Assembly: GCA_944325615.1 (NCBI GenBank)
Contig: CALVAU010000096.1
Span: 1-6,280, forward strand
Direction: 5' to 3'
Source of the DNA: Candidatus Gastranaerophilales bacterium
Lineage (GTDB): Bacteria; Cyanobacteriota; Vampirovibrionia; Gastranaerophilales; Gastranaerophilaceae
DNA: 6,280 bases
This document shows, one piece after another, positions 5,593-6,280 of this stretch. The notes below the pieces were generated by a model. It was not told the origin of the DNA, ran no database searches, and was given only the letters and a program-made list of their open reading frames with translations. The translations under genes were made by a program, and so were the position numbers. Each line of letters begins with the position of its first letter. The stretch's first letter is position 1.

Positions 5593-5614
5593 AATATCAT
5601 TAAACTAATATCAT
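5593..5614. repeat. Direct repeat AATATCAT x2 upstream of fliJ
   Basis: AATATCAT is present at 5593-5600 and 5607-5614, a 14-base period, in the gap between the secreted-protein gene and fliJ. It could be a paired regulator site or chance in AT-rich DNA. Confidence 0.25.
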
Positions 5615-5675
5615 ACAAATAGATGTATGCTGCACTTTCAAAATAAGTGATAATCTAAGTAAGAAAGTGTAAAAA

Positions 5676-6164
5676 ATGCCTTTTAGATATCGACTGCAGA
5701 AAGTACTGGATTTTAGGATCCGAAAAAAAGAAGAACAGCTTTTAGTTGTTCAAAAAGCTCAACAGGCAGTATTTATTGCAGAAGAAAATATTCGCAAAAA
5801 TAACGAAGAAATTCGTGATACGCAAGTAAATATGCGAAAAGCAGACCCGATGATGTATGAGACTTATGATAAATACCTCATTTATCTTTGGGAAAAGGCA
5901 GAGAAACTGGAACAAATTCGAGCTGAAGCTCAACGAATACTTGATATAGAAAAAGAAAAACTCGTCAAGTTAGAGCAGGCTGTGAAAGTTCTTGAAAAGC
6001 ACAAAGAAAAAAATAGAGAAGCCTACATCGAGGAAGAGAAGAAAGCCGAGTTAAAAGGGTACTCAGAACTTGGTGTACAAAGATTTTTCCGTCAATCTAA
6101 CGAAAGACAGGAAGAAGAAGAGTTAGAGTTGTTAAAGCAGCTTAATGAGCTGGAGGAATCATGA
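5676..6164 (+). CDS. fliJ: Flagellar export protein FliJ
   Basis: Soluble coiled-coil component of the flagellar type III export apparatus. It sits in the centre of the FliI ATPase ring like the gamma subunit of F1-ATPase, contacts FlhA, and recycles export chaperones. The 162-residue protein begins with the family signature FRYRLQKVLDFRIRKKEEQL (3-22). It continues as an almost unbroken charged helix, and has the C-terminal YIEEEKKAELKGYSELGVQRFF block (117-138) that matches the FliJ pattern of Y-x(n)-EEQK-x-LDE-x(n)-F. Length is slightly above the usual 140-150. No membrane segment or signal peptide is present. The ATG at 5676 has only a weak AAGAAAG site at 5661-5667. The gene overlaps the next one by four bases (ATGA), indicating a shared operon. 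FliI and FliH, often its upstream neighbours, are not adjacent here; the preceding gene is the secreted YN-rich protein. Confidence 0.88.
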   Translation: MPFRYRLQKVLDFRIRKKEEQLLVVQKAQQAVFIAEENIRKNNEEIRDTQVNMRKADPMMYETYDKYLIYLWEKAEKLEQIRAEAQRILDIEKEKLVKLEQAVKVLEKHKEKNREAYIEEEKKAELKGYSELGVQRFFRQSNERQEEEELELLKQLNELEES

Positions 6165-6280
6165 ATATTGATACAACAACAGTTTCATCTGGTAGTGACT
6201 TGAAGAATAATGTTCTTACATCACAAGTAAGTAAATTTACTGGGAATAATGCCTTTAAATCTCAATTAAACAGTCTTTCT
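6161..6280 (+). CDS. Partial gene after fliJ, possibly flagellar hook-length protein FliK
   Basis: The first 40 codons are visible and the frame stays open to the window edge. The start ATG (6161-6163) overlaps the fliJ stop as ATGA, and a strong GGAGG (6152-6156) precedes it by 4 bases, so this start is well supported. The visible N-terminus (MNIDTTTVSSGSDLKNN, then AFKSQLNSLS) is Ser/Thr/Asn-rich and polar without a signal peptide, as expected for a flagellar type III export substrate. In many flagellar operons fliK follows fliJ, so FliK is the leading guess, but nothing in these 40 residues is diagnostic. A FlgD-type hook cap or an unrelated flagellar gene is possible. Confidence 0.8.
   Translation, partial: MNIDTTTVSSGSDLKNNVLTSQVSKFTGNNAFKSQLNSLS

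Noticed and set aside
5408..5608. Alternative plus-strand frame of 66 codons inside the end of the secreted-protein gene
   Set aside because: The main frame continues through this region with a coherent Gly/Tyr-rich tail and proper stop. The alternative has no own ribosome binding site or recognisable content.
5601..5627. Flagellar sigma28 promoter upstream of fliJ
   Set aside because: TAAACTAA at 5601-5608 resembles a -35, but the bases at the right distance (5619-5627) do not resemble GCCGATAA.
1..6280. CRISPR array, insertion sequence, prophage or defence genes
   Set aside because: No regularly spaced long repeats, transposase, integrase, phage or nuclease motifs were found on either strand.

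Overview
The window is a low-GC bacterial chromosome segment with genes on both strands, tight operon spacing and ordinary housekeeping content. It carries a flagellar gene pair (fliJ and a partial downstream gene), a twitching ATPase and a secreted protein with periodic LEK-x2-F-x-K-x-Y helical repeats. From memory of such genomes this mix best fits a non-photosynthetic relative of Cyanobacteria (Vampirovibrionia / Melainabacteria, Gastranaerophilales-like). That is an inference, and no taxonomic marker in the window settles it.

Layout. 1-739 holds the C-terminal three quarters of a thioredoxin reductase (trxB). 791-865 is a tRNA-Glu(CTC) with an encoded CCA end and a mismatched first acceptor pair. 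Converging on it, with its stop codon only 6 bases away, is a minus-strand GT-D (DUF1792/SP_1767-type) glycosyltransferase, 872-1810. It is driven by a perfect-consensus sigma70-type promoter. A very AT-rich gap follows (1811-2196). It contains an intrinsic terminator on the minus strand with no gene in front of it, an 18-bp perfect palindrome, and a near-consensus promoter facing right.

That right-facing promoter starts a compact three-gene operon: pilT (2197-3312), recO (3315-4076) and a small three-helix membrane protein of unknown function (4084-4509). A secreted protein follows (4591-5586), with a Tyr/Asn-rich N-terminal region and about six repeats of 20-21 residues. The window ends in a flagellar operon: fliJ (5676-6164), then a gene overlapping it by ATGA that runs off the end (6161-6280) and is likely another flagellar gene such as fliK.

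How the genes relate. PilT (type IV pilus retraction) and FliJ (flagellar export) belong to two different motility or surface machines, and the secreted YN-rich protein and the glycosyltransferase also concern the cell surface. TrxB (thiol redox), RecO (recombinational repair) and the tRNA are housekeeping. No defence system, CRISPR array, insertion sequence or phage gene is visible. The points most worth a second look are the YN-rich repeat protein, the minus-strand terminator plus palindrome in the 1811-2196 gap, and the A1-C72 mismatch in the tRNA.
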